Below, one piece after another: positions 22,018-31,049 of a stretch of 44,718 nucleotides of DNA; the stretch's first letter is position 1; each line of letters starts with the position of its first letter. The position numbers were made by a program, and so were the translations under genes. This DNA is from Gammaproteobacteria bacterium (GTDB lineage: Bacteria > Pseudomonadota > Gammaproteobacteria > Pseudomonadales > Pseudohongiellaceae): positions 1 to 44,718 of the forward strand of contig JAUSMU010000055.1 of NCBI GenBank assembly GCA_030645995.1. The letters run 5' to 3'. The notes under the pieces are model-generated. The model was not told the origin of the DNA, ran no database searches, and saw only the letters and a list, made by a program, of their open reading frames with translations.

Positions 22018-25000
22018 ATGCCACTGCGCCACTTTCATCCCGTTGCCCGCGACTGGTTTACCAGCCACCTCGGCGTGCCGACAGCCGCGCAGGAACAGGC
22101 ATGGCCAGCGATCAAGGCGGGGCGGCACACGCTGATTTCGGCGCCCACCGGCAGCGGCAAGACGCTCGCGGCGTTCTATGCCGTCATCGACAACCTGCTC
22201 TGGGAAGGCCAGCGCGGGCCTTTGCCCGCCGCGACACAGATTCTTTATATCTCGCCCCTCAAGGCGCTCAGCAACGACATTCATCGCAATCTGGAAGTGC
22301 CACTGCAGGGGCTTGCCGAGCAACTGGTGCAGGAAGGCTATGCGCCGGTGGATATCCGTGTCGCCGTGCGCACCGGCGACACCCCGCCCGCCGAACGCCA
22401 GCGCATGCTCAAGCACCCTCCGCACATTCTGGTGACGACGCCCGAATCGCTCTATCTGCTGCTGACCAGTGAGGGCGGCCGCGAGATGCTGCGCAGCGTG
22501 GGCACGCTGATCATCGACGAGATTCACGCCATGCTGGGCGACAAGCGCGGCTCACATCTCGCGCTCTCGGTGGAGCGTCTGCAGGCTCTGGTCGGCAGGC
22601 CCTTGCAGCGCATCGGGCTGTCGGCGACACAGCGGCCGCTGGCGCTGGTGGCGAATTATCTGACGGGGGCTCGCCACAGTGGTCCGGGAGACGCCGGTTC
22701 ACCAGAGACCGGCAACTCAGCAGCTTGCCCCGACGAGGCTTCTCCCGACTGTGTCATCGTCGATTCCGGCCATCGCCGCAAGCTGGACGTGACCCTGGAA
22801 GTCCCGTCGTCACCGCTCTCGGCGTTGATGAGCAATGAAGTCTGGGACGAACTGTACCAGCGGCTGGTGCAGCTGATCGAGAGCCATCAGACCACGCTGG
22901 TCTTCGTGAACACGCGCCGCCTGTCAGAGCGGCTGGCACTGGCGCTGACCGAACGCCTCGGCGAGGGGCTGGTCAGCTCGCACCACGGCAGCATGAGCAA
23001 GGAACATCGCCACACGGCGGAGCAGCGCCTCAAGGCCGGTCACCTCAAGGTGCTGGTGGCAACGGCGTCGATGGAGCTGGGCATCGATGTCGGCTCGGTG
23101 GATCTGGTGGTGCAGTTCTCCTCGCCCAAGAGCATCGCCAAATTCCTGCAGCGTGTCGGCCGCAGCGGACACTCGGTGCGCGGCACGCCCAAGGGCATCC
23201 TCTTTCCTCTGACCCGCGACGATCTGGCGGAATGCACTGCGCTGCTCAATAGCCTGCACGAGGGCGAGCTGGACCGCATCCTCATGCCGGAGAAGCCCGT
23301 CGACATTCTCGCGCAGCAGATCGTCGCCGAGGTCGCCGCCAGCCAGAGCGAGCCGGGCAGCAGCGGCGAAGGCGGCTGGAATATCGATGCGCTCTACGCG
23401 CTGTTCGTCCGCGCCTGGCCGTATCGCGACCTCAGCCGCCCCGAGTTCAACGAGATAGTGAAGATGCTGGCCGATGGCTACAGCACCCGGCTCGGGCGCA
23501 AAGGTGCCCATCTGCATCTGGACGTCATCAATAACCGCGTCTCGGCCCGGCGCAGCGCGCGGCTGACGGCGCTGACCAATTGCGGCGCCATCCCGGACAT
23601 GTTCGATTATCAGGTGGTGCTGGACCCGGATGACCTCGTAGTCGGCACCCTTAATGAGGACTTCGCGCTGGAGACCCTGCCCGGCGACATCTTCACCCTC
23701 GGCAGCCACAGCTGGCAGCTGCTGCGCGTTGATGGCCTGAAGGTACGGGTTCGCGATGCCCAGGGATCGCGGCCCACGATTCCGTTCTGGTTCGGCGAGG
23801 GGCCGGGGCGCACGGAAGAGCTGTCGACATCGGTGTGCGTGCTGCGCGAGACCATCGACGGCTTCCTGCTGGGCGAAGGCGCGCCCGCCGCCGTGCAGTG
23901 GCTGATCGAGACGCTGCAGCTGCCGCAACCCGCCGCGCAGCAACTGGTGGATTATCTGCAGGCCGGGCGCAACGCGCTGGAGGTGATGCCGACCCAGACT
24001 ACGCTGGTGATGGAGCGCTTCTTCGACGAGGTGGGCGACATGCATGTGGTCATCCACTCGCCCTTCGGCAGCCGTCTGAACCGCGCCTGGGGGCTGGCGC
24101 TGCGCAAGCGCTTCTGCCGCACCTTCAACTTCGAGCTGCAGGCTGCCGCCAACGAGGACAGCATCGTCATCTCGCTCGGCTCGGTGCACAGCTTTCTCCT
24201 GGAGGAAGTGTTCTCCTATCTGCAGAGCGCCAGCGTCGAGGACGTGCTGGTGCAGGCACTGCTGGATGCGCCCATGTTCGAGGTGCGCTGGCGCTGGAAT
24301 GCTACGCGGGCACTCGCCATCTCCCGCAACCGCAATGGCAAGCGCGTGCCGCCGCAGTTCCAGCGCATGGACGCCGAGGATCTGGTCGCTCATGTGTTCC
24401 CCGATCAGATTGCCTGTTTCGAGAACATTCAGGGCAAGCGCGAGGTGCCCGAACATCCGCTGGTGCAGCAGACCATTCACGACTGCCTGACCGAGGCGAT
24501 GGACATCGAAGGCCTGAAACGGCTGGTGGCGGCGATCGAGGCCGGGACGCTGACGCTGATCGCAAGAGACTTGCGCGAGCCTTCACCGTTTGCGCAGGAG
24601 ATCATCAACGCCCGGCCCTACGCCTTCCTCGACGATGCGCCGTTCGAGGAGCGCCGCACCAATGCCATCCGCAATCGCAGCTGGCTGGACCCGGCGGAAA
24701 CCCAGTCCTACAGCGCGCTGGACGAGGCGGCGATTGCGCAGGTGCGCGATGAGGCCTGGCCGCTGGTGCGGTCTCCCGACGAGATGCACGACGCCCTCTA
24801 TTCACTGGGTTTCGTGACCGAAGAGGAGGTTGTCCGGCACGGCTATCAGCATTATCTGCAGGCACTGGCGCAGCATGGCCGCGCCTGTCGGCTCTCGTCC
24901 GGCACGCATCAGCTGTGGGCCGCAGCCGAACGCTTGCCCTGCCTGAAGGCGCTGTTCCCTGAGGCGACATGTCAGCCGGAGCTGACGCTGCCCGCCTTGT

Positions 25001-26532
25001 TATTTTCAGAACAGTGGGAGGAAGACACCGCGCTGCGCGAGATTCTGCGGCGCCGTCTCGAAGGGCTTGGCCCGGTCACGGCGGCACGCCTGGCGAGCGA
25101 CATGGGGCTGCGGGTAAAGTCTGTCGAAGTCGCCCTGATTGGGCTGGAGACGGAGGGTTTTGTGTTCAGAGGGCAGTTCTCGGAGCCAGATCAGTGGTGC
25201 GAACGGCGCCTGCTGCAGCGCATCCACCGCTACACCATCGAATCCCATCGGCAGGGCATCCAGCCCGTGTCGCTGCAGAGCTACATGCGCTTCCTCTTCG
25301 ATCTGCACGAGATCAAGCCGCAGACTCTGCCCGCGCGGCCGGTGCTGGTGCCGTCCAACAGCGACGGACAGGGCCTGCTGCAGCGGACGCTGGCACGGAT
25401 GGATGGACTCAGTGCACCGGCGACGCTGTGGGAAGCGGACATCTATCCCACCCGCATCAGCGCCTATGATCCGTCGTGGCTGGATGTCATGTGCATCAGC
25501 GGGCGTCTGGTGTGGGGGCGTTATGCGCTACCGGCGGCGAAAGGCCCGCAGACCGGCGCGAGTGCTGCGACTGGCGCCGAGGCGAAAGCCCGCAAGGCCG
25601 GGCCAGTCAAGGGGACTCCCATCAGCATGTTGTTGCGCGGCAATCTCGATATCTGGGAGACGCTGGCCGCGAGCGAGCGGCAGGCCGAGGAGCGTGGGGA
25701 GCCTGCCTTGAGCCCTGCTTTGAGCCCGACCGCCGCGCGCATCGCCGCCGATCTGCGCCAGCATGGCGCCAGCTTTTTCGACCAGATCGCCCGGCGCAGC
25801 GGGTTACTGCGCAGCCAGCTCGAACAGGGGCTGGCGGAGCTGGTCAGCGTGGGTCTGCTGACCAGCGACAGCTTCACCGGCCTGCGCGCCCTGCTGACGC
25901 CGGATTCCCGCAAGCCGGGCGGGCATGGCAATGGGCGTCGGCGCGCCACCTTTGGCGTGGAGGATGCGGGCCGCTGGTCGCTGCTGGAGTCCCCCGTGGT
26001 CGGCACGGAACAAGCGCCCACGGCTGAACTGGACAGCGAGCAGCTGGAACGGCTCATCATGATTTATCTCGGCCGCTGGGGGGTGTTGTTCAAGCGAGTG
26101 CTGGAACGGGAGAGTTTCGCGCCGCCCTGGCGAGTGCTGCTCTATGCCTTGCGCCGAATGGAGCTGCAGGGCATTCTGCGTGGCGGGCGTTTCATTGCCG
26201 GAGTCAGCGGCGAGCAGTTCGCATTGCCGGAGACGGTGACGACGCTGCGCAAGTTCGGCCGCAGCCAGGAATTGAGCGAGCGCGCCACGGAGTATGTGAG
26301 CCTGGCCGCCGCCGATCCGCTCAACCTCCTGGGCATCGTGCTCCCGGAAACGCGTCTACCGAAGCTCAGTCGCAACCGGGTGTTGTATAAAGACGGTCTG
26401 CCACTGGCCGTGCTGGAGAGCAACAAGGTGAAGTTTTTGCGCGAGGTGAACCCCCAGGAGCAGTGGCAATTGCAACAGGTGCTGATGCACCGCGAATTCC
26501 CCGCGCGTCTGCGCGCCTATGTTGGTAAATGA
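22018..26532 (+). CDS. lhr: Lhr-family ATP-dependent DEAD/DEAH helicase, long form
   Basis: About 1500 aa; ISAPTGSGKTLAAF, DEIHAMLGDKRG, VATASMELGIDVGSVDLVVQFSSPKSIAKFLQRVGRSGH; ORF track start is GTG at 21982 inside the tandem repeat, ATG at 22018 is the alternative. Confidence 0.93.
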   Translation: MPLRHFHPVARDWFTSHLGVPTAAQEQAWPAIKAGRHTLISAPTGSGKTLAAFYAVIDNLLWEGQRGPLPAATQILYISPLKALSNDIHRNLEVPLQGLAEQLVQEGYAPVDIRVAVRTGDTPPAERQRMLKHPPHILVTTPESLYLLLTSEGGREMLRSVGTLIIDEIHAMLGDKRGSHLALSVERLQALVGRPLQRIGLSATQRPLALVANYLTGARHSGPGDAGSPETGNSAACPDEASPDCVIVDSGHRRKLDVTLEVPSSPLSALMSNEVWDELYQRLVQLIESHQTTLVFVNTRRLSERLALALTERLGEGLVSSHHGSMSKEHRHTAEQRLKAGHLKVLVATASMELGIDVGSVDLVVQFSSPKSIAKFLQRVGRSGHSVRGTPKGILFPLTRDDLAECTALLNSLHEGELDRILMPEKPVDILAQQIVAEVAASQSEPGSSGEGGWNIDALYALFVRAWPYRDLSRPEFNEIVKMLADGYSTRLGRKGAHLHLDVINNRVSARRSARLTALTNCGAIPDMFDYQVVLDPDDLVVGTLNEDFALETLPGDIFTLGSHSWQLLRVDGLKVRVRDAQGSRPTIPFWFGEGPGRTEELSTSVCVLRETIDGFLLGEGAPAAVQWLIETLQLPQPAAQQLVDYLQAGRNALEVMPTQTTLVMERFFDEVGDMHVVIHSPFGSRLNRAWGLALRKRFCRTFNFELQAAANEDSIVISLGSVHSFLLEEVFSYLQSASVEDVLVQALLDAPMFEVRWRWNATRALAISRNRNGKRVPPQFQRMDAEDLVAHVFPDQIACFENIQGKREVPEHPLVQQTIHDCLTEAMDIEGLKRLVAAIEAGTLTLIARDLREPSPFAQEIINARPYAFLDDAPFEERRTNAIRNRSWLDPAETQSYSALDEAAIAQVRDEAWPLVRSPDEMHDALYSLGFVTEEEVVRHGYQHYLQALAQHGRACRLSSGTHQLWAAAERLPCLKALFPEATCQPELTLPALLFSEQWEEDTALREILRRRLEGLGPVTAARLASDMGLRVKSVEVALIGLETEGFVFRGQFSEPDQWCERRLLQRIHRYTIESHRQGIQPVSLQSYMRFLFDLHEIKPQTLPARPVLVPSNSDGQGLLQRTLARMDGLSAPATLWEADIYPTRISAYDPSWLDVMCISGRLVWGRYALPAAKGPQTGASAATGAEAKARKAGPVKGTPISMLLRGNLDIWETLAASERQAEERGEPALSPALSPTAARIAADLRQHGASFFDQIARRSGLLRSQLEQGLAELVSVGLLTSDSFTGLRALLTPDSRKPGGHGNGRRRATFGVEDAGRWSLLESPVVGTEQAPTAELDSEQLERLIMIYLGRWGVLFKRVLERESFAPPWRVLLYALRRMELQGILRGGRFIAGVSGEQFALPETVTTLRKFGRSQELSERATEYVSLAAADPLNLLGIVLPETRLPKLSRNRVLYKDGLPLAVLESNKVKFLREVNPQEQWQLQQVLMHREFPARLRAYVGK

Positions 26533-26569
26533 CTCAGAAGTAAACAGAGAAACAAACAGGCAGACAAAC

Positions 26570-27268
26570 ATGACTTTACTCTTCGATATACAAATCCCCA
26601 GCGTGGCCATCGTGGGCCGCCCCGAACGCTTTCCGGTCAACCGCATCTATTGTGTGGGCCGCAACTACGCGGCGCATGCCAAGGAAATGGGCGGCACCGA
26701 GCGTGAGTCGCCGTTTTTCTTCAGCAAACCGGCCAATGCCGTCGTCGAGAATGGGGCGCAGCTGCGCTATCCCTCGCGCACGGCCGATCTGCATCATGAG
26801 GTGGAGCTGGTGGTAGCGCTGGCCGGGGGAGCACTGACGGCGAAAGGCGAGAATCTATCACTGGCGGAGGCTGGGGCGGCAGTCTATGGATATGCGGTCG
26901 GCCTCGACTTCACGCGCCGTGATCTGCAGGCCGAGGCGAAAGACAAAGGACGCCCCTGGGATGTTGCCAAGGGTTTCGACAACTCCGCACCGCTCTCGGC
27001 GCTCACTCCGGCAGAACAGGCTGGCGACATTGGTCAGGCGCAGATTTCATTGCAGGTGAATGGCAAGGAGCGCCAGCATGGGGCTATCAGCGATCTGATC
27101 TGGAATATTCCGGAATTGATTGCCGAGCTGTCGACTTTCTACCGGCTGCAGCCCGGCGATCTGATCTTCACCGGCACGCCCGCAGGTGTGGCAGCGGTGG
27201 TGGCCGGGGATGTGCTGGAAGGACAGATCGACAATCTGCAGCCACTGCGGATCAGTATCAAAAGCTGA
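26570..27268 (+). CDS. Fumarylacetoacetate hydrolase family protein
   Basis: IYCVGRNYAAHAKEMGG, FTGTPAGVAAVVAGD; start MTLLFDIQ. Confidence 0.92.
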   Translation: MTLLFDIQIPSVAIVGRPERFPVNRIYCVGRNYAAHAKEMGGTERESPFFFSKPANAVVENGAQLRYPSRTADLHHEVELVVALAGGALTAKGENLSLAEAGAAVYGYAVGLDFTRRDLQAEAKDKGRPWDVAKGFDNSAPLSALTPAEQAGDIGQAQISLQVNGKERQHGAISDLIWNIPELIAELSTFYRLQPGDLIFTGTPAGVAAVVAGDVLEGQIDNLQPLRISIKS

Positions 27269-27617
27269 AGAAGCTGCTGACCGAGAGATACAGCACGGCC
27301 GCGATCAGCAGGCTGAAGGCAATGAAGCGCACCGGATGGTGGCGGAATGAGGTCAGCATGGAGTCTGCCTGACCGAGCTTGATCAGCTCCTCATATTCTT
27401 CGCGCATGCGCTGGGTGCGCTCCTGCTGGTAAGTCTCCAGCAATGCCCTGGCCTCCTCGAAACGACTCTCGTCGTGCAACCACAGCGCGGGCATGGAGAT
27501 GCCCCAGTTGCCGGCACCGGTCTCGTAGAATTCGATGCCGTGCCCGGCGAGCAGTTCGCGCACCTCGTCAGCCTCGTCATCCGGAACGTGGCGCAGTCTG
27601 AATAATAGTTTGGACAT
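27258..27617 (-). CDS. DUF6164-like small membrane-anchored protein
   Basis: MSKLLFRLRHVPDDEADEVRELLAGHGIEFYETGAGNWGISMPALWL with a C-terminal TM helix; start ATG at 27617. Confidence 0.7.
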   Translation of the reverse strand: MSKLLFRLRHVPDDEADEVRELLAGHGIEFYETGAGNWGISMPALWLHDESRFEEARALLETYQQERTQRMREEYEELIKLGQADSMLTSFRHHPVRFIAFSLLIAAVLYLSVSSFFSF

Positions 27618-27625
27618 TATGATTC

Positions 27626-27653
27626 CCCTGTGGGAGCTTGCCCGCAAGCGAAA
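27626..27653 (+). repeat. REP-like palindromic element, copy B (CCCTGTGGGAGCTTGCCCGCAAGCGAAA)
   Basis: Same flanks as copy A, but the stem is GCTTGC/GCAAGC (both sides changed together). Confidence 0.7.
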
Positions 27654-27745
27654 GACTTCCCTGCGTACCTGCTCGTTCCCCCACCTCGGAGAGCATGCTA
27701 CCTTTATCCCAACGACCCTGTAAATCAGCCAGCAAGGACCTCGAC

Positions 27746-28657
27746 ATGCACCAAAGCTACCCCGCCCGCCCCCGCGTTTTCAGTGCCGCTTCGACGCTGG
27801 CCTCGCTGCTGTTGCTGGTGGCGACGCTGCTGCCGTTGACGCAGGCGAGCGCGCAAAGTTCCGTCTGGGTCGCTACATCAGGAGAAGAGAAAGTCTATCT
27901 GGGCGGCACTGTGCACCTGTTGCGCCCCACCGATTTCCCCCTGCCCGTTCCCTTCGAGACGGCCTATGCCGCGTCGGACAAGCTCTATTTCGAGACCGAT
28001 ATCGCCGGGCTGAGTGACTTTGCGGTGCAGGCGCGGATGATGCAGGAACTCACTTACAGCGATGATCGCACGCTGCAGACAGTGCTCAGCCCCGAGGCTT
28101 ACAACTCGTTGGCCGCCTATGCCGGGCAGGTGGGGTTGCCGCTGCAGATGCTGGAGAAGTTCAAGCCGGGGCTGCTGGTGAGCACGTTGCAGGTCATCGA
28201 ATTTCAGAAGCTGGGGTTCACACCGCAGGGTGTGGATGCGCACTTCAATGGCAGAGCGATGGGAGACGGCAAGCCGGTCGGCGAGCTGGAACCGATCGAC
28301 GCGCAGATCGGTTTCATCGCCAACATGGGCGAGGGCAATGAGAGTGAGTTCATCATGCTGTCGCTGGAAGACATGAAAGAGATTTCCGTCTCCATGGAGC
28401 AGATGGTGAGCGCCTGGCGCAGCGGGGACAACGCTCAGCTGGCCGAATTGTTTGTGGATGACATGAAGGAGCAGCACCCGCCGCTCTACAAGTCTCTGCT
28501 ACTGGACCGCAACAACAACTGGATGCCGATCATCGAGGGCATGTTCAAGGAAGAGGGCACCGAGTTCGTGCTGGTCGGTGCGGCGCACTTGGTGGGTGAA
28601 GATGGCCTGCTGAACCTGCTGGAGAAGAAGGGCTACGAGATCAGTCGCGTCGAGTGA
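27746..28657 (+). CDS. TraB/GumN family protein with signal peptide
   Basis: MHQSYPARPRVFSAASTLASLLLLVATLLPLTQASAQ; VYLGGTVHLLRPTDFPLP; FVLVGAAHLVGEDGLLNLLEKKGYEI. Confidence 0.9.
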   Translation: MHQSYPARPRVFSAASTLASLLLLVATLLPLTQASAQSSVWVATSGEEKVYLGGTVHLLRPTDFPLPVPFETAYAASDKLYFETDIAGLSDFAVQARMMQELTYSDDRTLQTVLSPEAYNSLAAYAGQVGLPLQMLEKFKPGLLVSTLQVIEFQKLGFTPQGVDAHFNGRAMGDGKPVGELEPIDAQIGFIANMGEGNESEFIMLSLEDMKEISVSMEQMVSAWRSGDNAQLAELFVDDMKEQHPPLYKSLLLDRNNNWMPIIEGMFKEEGTEFVLVGAAHLVGEDGLLNLLEKKGYEISRVE

Positions 28658-28675
28658 TGCACGCTGGCGTCAAAA

Positions 28676-29590
28676 TCAGTCAGTCTGCTGACACAGCAGT
28701 TCGAAGAAGGCTTTGCCGGCATTGCTCATCAGGCGCTGCCGATGATAGATGCAGTCGAGATTGCGGGTCAGCGCCACGGGTGTTCCCGATTCCGGCAACA
28801 ACACATTGAGGATGCTCAGTGAGTTGTCCTGCAACATGGACTGGGGCAACACGCTCCACGCATAGCCCGCAGAAATCAGAGCCTTGATGGTTTCCAGATA
28901 GTTGGTCGCCAGATTGATCTTGAGGCTCAACCCCGCCTTGTCAAACAGCTCTTCCACCAGCTTGGTCGTGTAGAAACGTCTCTCCGGCAGCAGTGCCTGA
29001 TAGGGGCTGATGTCTGCGAGGCTGACTGTCGCGAGTTTGCTCAACGGATGCTGGGGCGCGGCGACAAACCGCATCGTGTCCTGCCAGAGCGTGTGGCTGC
29101 ACAGCGCTTCATCCTGCTGATCGACCTCGGTAATGATACCCAGATCGCAATCTCCCTTGAGCACGGCGGCGTAGGCTTCAGCAGAATCCATGAAACGGAC
29201 ATCGAGCTCGACCTGCGGGTAACGTTCGGTGTATTCCCGCAGGATGCGCGGCAGCCTGTGCAGCCCGATGTGATGGCTGGTGATGAGCTTCAGCTGGCCT
29301 TTGACCTCTCCTGCAAGATCAGCAATGGCCTGCCGGGCGGACTGCATCTCTCTAAGTATGGCCTCGGCATGAGGCAGCAGGGTGCGCCCTGCCTCCGTGA
29401 GGGAGATATGGCGTCCAATACGGTCGAAGAGCTGGCTGTCCACCTGCTGTTCGAGCATATGGATGCGTTTGCTGATGGCTGGCTGGGTGATGTGCAGTCG
29501 ATCGGCCGCCAGCGAAAACGAGCGGCATTCCGCGACAGCGACAAAGGCCTTGAGGTTTTGAGTGTCCATGGCCGTGGAGTATACAGGCAA
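28676..29590 (-). CDS. LysR family transcriptional regulator
   Basis: N-terminal HTH LKAFVAVAECRSFSLAADRLHITQPAISKRIHMLEQQVDSQLFDR; probable start MDTQNLKAF. Confidence 0.93.
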   Translation of the reverse strand: MPVYSTAMDTQNLKAFVAVAECRSFSLAADRLHITQPAISKRIHMLEQQVDSQLFDRIGRHISLTEAGRTLLPHAEAILREMQSARQAIADLAGEVKGQLKLITSHHIGLHRLPRILREYTERYPQVELDVRFMDSAEAYAAVLKGDCDLGIITEVDQQDEALCSHTLWQDTMRFVAAPQHPLSKLATVSLADISPYQALLPERRFYTTKLVEELFDKAGLSLKINLATNYLETIKALISAGYAWSVLPQSMLQDNSLSILNVLLPESGTPVALTRNLDCIYHRQRLMSNAGKAFFELLCQQTD

Positions 29591-29667
29591 AAGCCAACCC
29601 TCATGGCACGCGCCATTGACGCTTGAGGGGGGTGGCTTTACACGGGGAAACTTTGGTAATCGGAGAG

Positions 29668-29844
29668 TTAAGCGTTGCTCTTGTGGCTCAGAACGATCTG
29701 ACGAGGGCCGGTGGTCGTGGTCTGTCCGCTGATTCCTGAAGGGATGTGCTTGACCTTGCCGCCGGATTTCAGGAAGGCGTCAATGTGTTCAGAGAGATTG
29801 ATCCGGTTGTCTACTGCCGGGTCTTTCTTGGGTTTCGTTGCCAT
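29668..29844 (-). CDS. Small basic protein with a HIDAFLKSGGKVKHI motif (possibly SutA-like)
   Basis: 58 aa from MATKPKKDPAVDNRINLSEHIDAFLKSGGKVKHIPSGISGQTTTTGPRQIVLSHKSNA. Confidence 0.5.
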   Translation of the reverse strand: MATKPKKDPAVDNRINLSEHIDAFLKSGGKVKHIPSGISGQTTTTGPRQIVLSHKSNA

Positions 29845-29970
29845 AACAATGCCTGTTCCGTTTCGATGTGAGGGTCGGGCATTGTACACGACTGAGCTCT
29901 ATATCGAAAATCTGAATGCCGTGAACGAGCCCGCAGTAACCTGCGAGCCCGGGATCGCGAGCTGCTTTGG

Positions 29971-30267
29971 TCAGTCGGCATTCCTGCGGCGCTTGCGGGT
30001 AAAGAGATCATCCGTCTGATCCGCTGGCAGGTCACCTACCAGTGTATCGATGGAAACGTTGTAGACCACTTTGACCTTGGCGAGCAGTTCGATTTCCAGA
30101 TGGCAACCATAATCCCTTGTGGTTTCAATATCTTCCAGCTGCTTGCGGGAAACGCCCAGCAGGCGGGAACCCTCGGACATGGAGTATCCGGCCAGCAATC
30201 GCAAGCGTCGAACCTGTCCCTTGATACGGATAGTAAGCGGAGAAAACTTAAGTTGTTGATCTGACAT
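29971..30267 (-). CDS. XRE/Cro-like helix-turn-helix regulator
   Basis: 98 aa; VRRLRLLAGYSMSEGSRLLGVSRKQLEDIETTRDYGCHLEIELLAKVKVVYNVSIDTLV. Confidence 0.8.
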   Translation of the reverse strand: MSDQQLKFSPLTIRIKGQVRRLRLLAGYSMSEGSRLLGVSRKQLEDIETTRDYGCHLEIELLAKVKVVYNVSIDTLVGDLPADQTDDLFTRKRRRNAD

Positions 30268-30351
30268 TTTAAATGGCTACTAAGTGATTACTGGAGAGAG
30301 ACAGGTACAAGTTGGACCTGCGAGTTTTGCCGGCGGTTTCGTCAACGGTTC

Positions 30352-30384
30352 GCATAATATCATTATGCCATCATTTGTGGTCAA
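30352..30384 (-). promoter_or_regulatory. Predicted promoter with overlapping palindromic operator upstream of the XRE gene
   Basis: Minus strand: TTGACC (30384-30379), 17 nt, GATATT (30361-30356); palindrome GCATAAT-ATC-ATTATGC at 30352-30368 covers the -10. Confidence 0.55.
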
Positions 30385-30434
30385 GCGGCCCGAGAGATTC
30401 ATTCCAAATTTTTTATAAATCACGCCCCTCGAAG

Positions 30435-31028
30435 TCACATCTCGAAGTCACGAGAGAGCGAACTTGCGACGTTTTCGGGCAACGGCTGAACGCGATACTG
30501 ATAATGGGGATGATCACAGCCCAGCTCCCACGGGGAACGTTGACGCGCGGCTTCTATCATCTCTGCTGTGAACTCGAAGCGCAAGAAGTGAACGGCTGAG
30601 GTCTTGTCCTCGGTGGAGCGCTGCAGATCCTCATCGGCAATTGCATAGACTCTCGCCAGTTCGTCGATCCTGATCCAGATCTTGTGCTCAATACCGACCA
30701 GCCTGCCGAGCTCGTGCCTGCGTTCAGTCTCATCCGGAAATTCGATCATGAAGGTGGCCTTCAGATTACTGCCATCCGGGATCAGAGGCCCGTAGGCGTC
30801 GATCTCTGCCTGAATGGCCGCACTGTCCCGCAAGCGTTCCGCGCGCATCATTTCCTGAACCTGATACCGCATGGTCATGAAATCTTCGAAGTGCAGGGTT
30901 GCATTGGGGCCAAGTCCCACACGGCGACTGCTTTTGTGCTCAATGATGGCCTGGCGTAACGCGGGCCTGATAGCCTCATAACTCTCCAGAGTTCCAATAT
31001 CCGCAACGGTCAACTTCTTCATGATCAA
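30435..31028 (-). CDS. DUF3501 family protein
   Basis: MIMKKLTVADIGTLESYEAIRPALRQAIIEHKSSRRVGLGPNATLHFEDFMTMRYQVQEMMRAERL. Confidence 0.85.
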   Translation of the reverse strand: MIMKKLTVADIGTLESYEAIRPALRQAIIEHKSSRRVGLGPNATLHFEDFMTMRYQVQEMMRAERLRDSAAIQAEIDAYGPLIPDGSNLKATFMIEFPDETERRHELGRLVGIEHKIWIRIDELARVYAIADEDLQRSTEDKTSAVHFLRFEFTAEMIEAARQRSPWELGCDHPHYQYRVQPLPENVASSLSRDFEM

Positions 31029-31049
31029 TTCCGCTTGTCAGTAGACGGC

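Noticed and set aside
22924-24480. 518-aa minus-strand ORF antisense to lhr
   Set aside because: Shadow ORF of a confident helicase gene; low-complexity H/Q/R-rich translation
25700-25740. Short repeat GCCTTGAGCCCTGCTTTGAGCCC (PALSPALSP) in lhr
   Set aside because: Two units in a flexible linker; ordinary linker slippage
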